NCBI GenBank assembly: GCA_902611145.1
Contig: CACLYO010000002.1
Location: 85,926 to 149,925 of the forward strand
DNA length: 64,000 nucleotides
Direction of reading: 5' to 3'
DNA from: an uncultured Pelagibacteraceae bacterium
GTDB taxonomy: Bacteria; Pseudomonadota; Alphaproteobacteria; Pelagibacterales; Pelagibacteraceae
Positions 63,754 to 64,000 of this stretch are shown one piece after another; the first letter of the stretch is position 1; each line of letters starts with the position of its first letter. Under the pieces are notes generated by a model, which was not told the origin of the DNA, ran no database searches, and saw only the letters and a list, made by a program, of their open reading frames with translations. A program made the position numbers and the translations under genes.

Positions 63754-64000
63754 TTAAATTTCTAAAAATAACTTTCCTGGATTTTCTAAATTTTCCTTAA
63801 CAGTCTTTAAAAAAGAAACTGAATCCTTACCATCAATTATTCTATGATCGTAAGATAATGCTAAATACATTATAGGTCTTATTTCAATTTCTCCATCTAC
63901 TACAGTAGGCCTTTCAACGATATTGTGCATCCCTAACACACCAGATTGAGGTAAATTTAATATTGGAGTTGATAACATTGATCCATAAACCCCACCATTA
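63754..64000 (-). CDS. sucB: Dihydrolipoamide succinyltransferase (E2), C-terminal part
   Basis: The last 82 codons are present; the gene continues past the right edge (the ORF track begins at an internal Met). The catalytic segment [28 protein letters not shown] with active His and Asp is intact, preceded by [25 protein letters not shown] and [20 protein letters not shown]. The [22 protein letters not shown] pattern and the following lpdA favour the 2-oxoglutarate complex E2 rather than the pyruvate one. It ends three bases or fewer before lpdA. Confidence 0.92.
   Translation of the reverse strand, partial: NGGVYGSMLSTPILNLPQSGVLGMHNIVERPTVVDGEIEIRPIMYLALSYDHRIIDGKDSVSFLKTVKENLENPGKLFLEI

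Overview
The window looks like a stretch of chromosome from a streamlined marine alphaproteobacterium of the SAR11 / Candidatus Pelagibacter type. The basis is very AT-rich sequence full of A and T runs, almost no intergenic DNA (no gap reaches 300 bases; the largest are roughly 90 to 190), many 1-4 base gene overlaps, convergent genes whose ends overlap, and alphaproteobacterial hallmarks: ChvG/ChvI, a RegA-type regulator, class I lysyl-tRNA synthetase, a SAM-II riboswitch before metX, and rplU-rpmA-obg-proBA-nadD-rsfS-ctpA-rppH next to the ATP synthase operon. No tRNA, rRNA, insertion sequence, phage gene or CRISPR array was seen.

Left part (1-11.8 kb): the tail of oligopeptidase B, then an Hsp20 gene behind a heat-shock-like promoter and a leader that folds like a ROSE RNA thermometer, a small lipoprotein, and a purine permease. 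Next comes an almost complete purine degradation island in two divergent, tightly coupled operons. The minus operon (hiuH-xdhA-xdhB-guaD-puuD-gpt) and the plus operon (uraD-alc-allA-puuE) diverge from a 64-base spacer holding a TTGT/ACAA dyad. Together they would take guanine to xanthine, urate, 5-hydroxyisourate, OHCU, allantoin, allantoate, ureidoglycolate and finally glyoxylate plus two urea. The urate-oxidising PuuD lacks its cytochrome c domain, and a separate small cytochrome c gene lies at the far end of the island.

Middle (11.9-32.4 kb): a GT17 glycosyltransferase, a short AlkA, a DMT transporter, msrA, a sulfurtransferase, an RND pump with its adaptor, then mostly minus-strand housekeeping genes: a lytic-transglycosylase-like lipoprotein, a nuclease, a VanZ-like protein, the MurU/AmgK peptidoglycan sugar recycling pair, tsaE, ahcY, ChvG/ChvI and polA. 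An ABC ATPase and bioY follow on the plus strand, and an orphan RegA-type regulator closes the region.

Right part (32.4-64 kb): a polyamine operon (ornithine decarboxylase, deoxyhypusine-synthase-like homospermidine synthase, ureohydrolase) behind a leader with a terminator-like hairpin; queuosine precursor transporter and rpmB; pyrD and class I lysS; TrkH, an AmpG-like permease, an NlpC/P60 peptidase and a TPR-sulfotransferase; tyrC-hisC; metX-metW behind a well-matched promoter and SAM-II riboswitch; gloB; the rplU to rppH cluster; atpHAGDC; priA; lpdA and the end of sucB.

The pieces fit a nutrient-scavenging oligotroph: purines as a nitrogen and carbon source, cell wall sugar recycling, biotin uptake, and RNA-based control of methionine synthesis and possibly of heat shock and polyamine synthesis.
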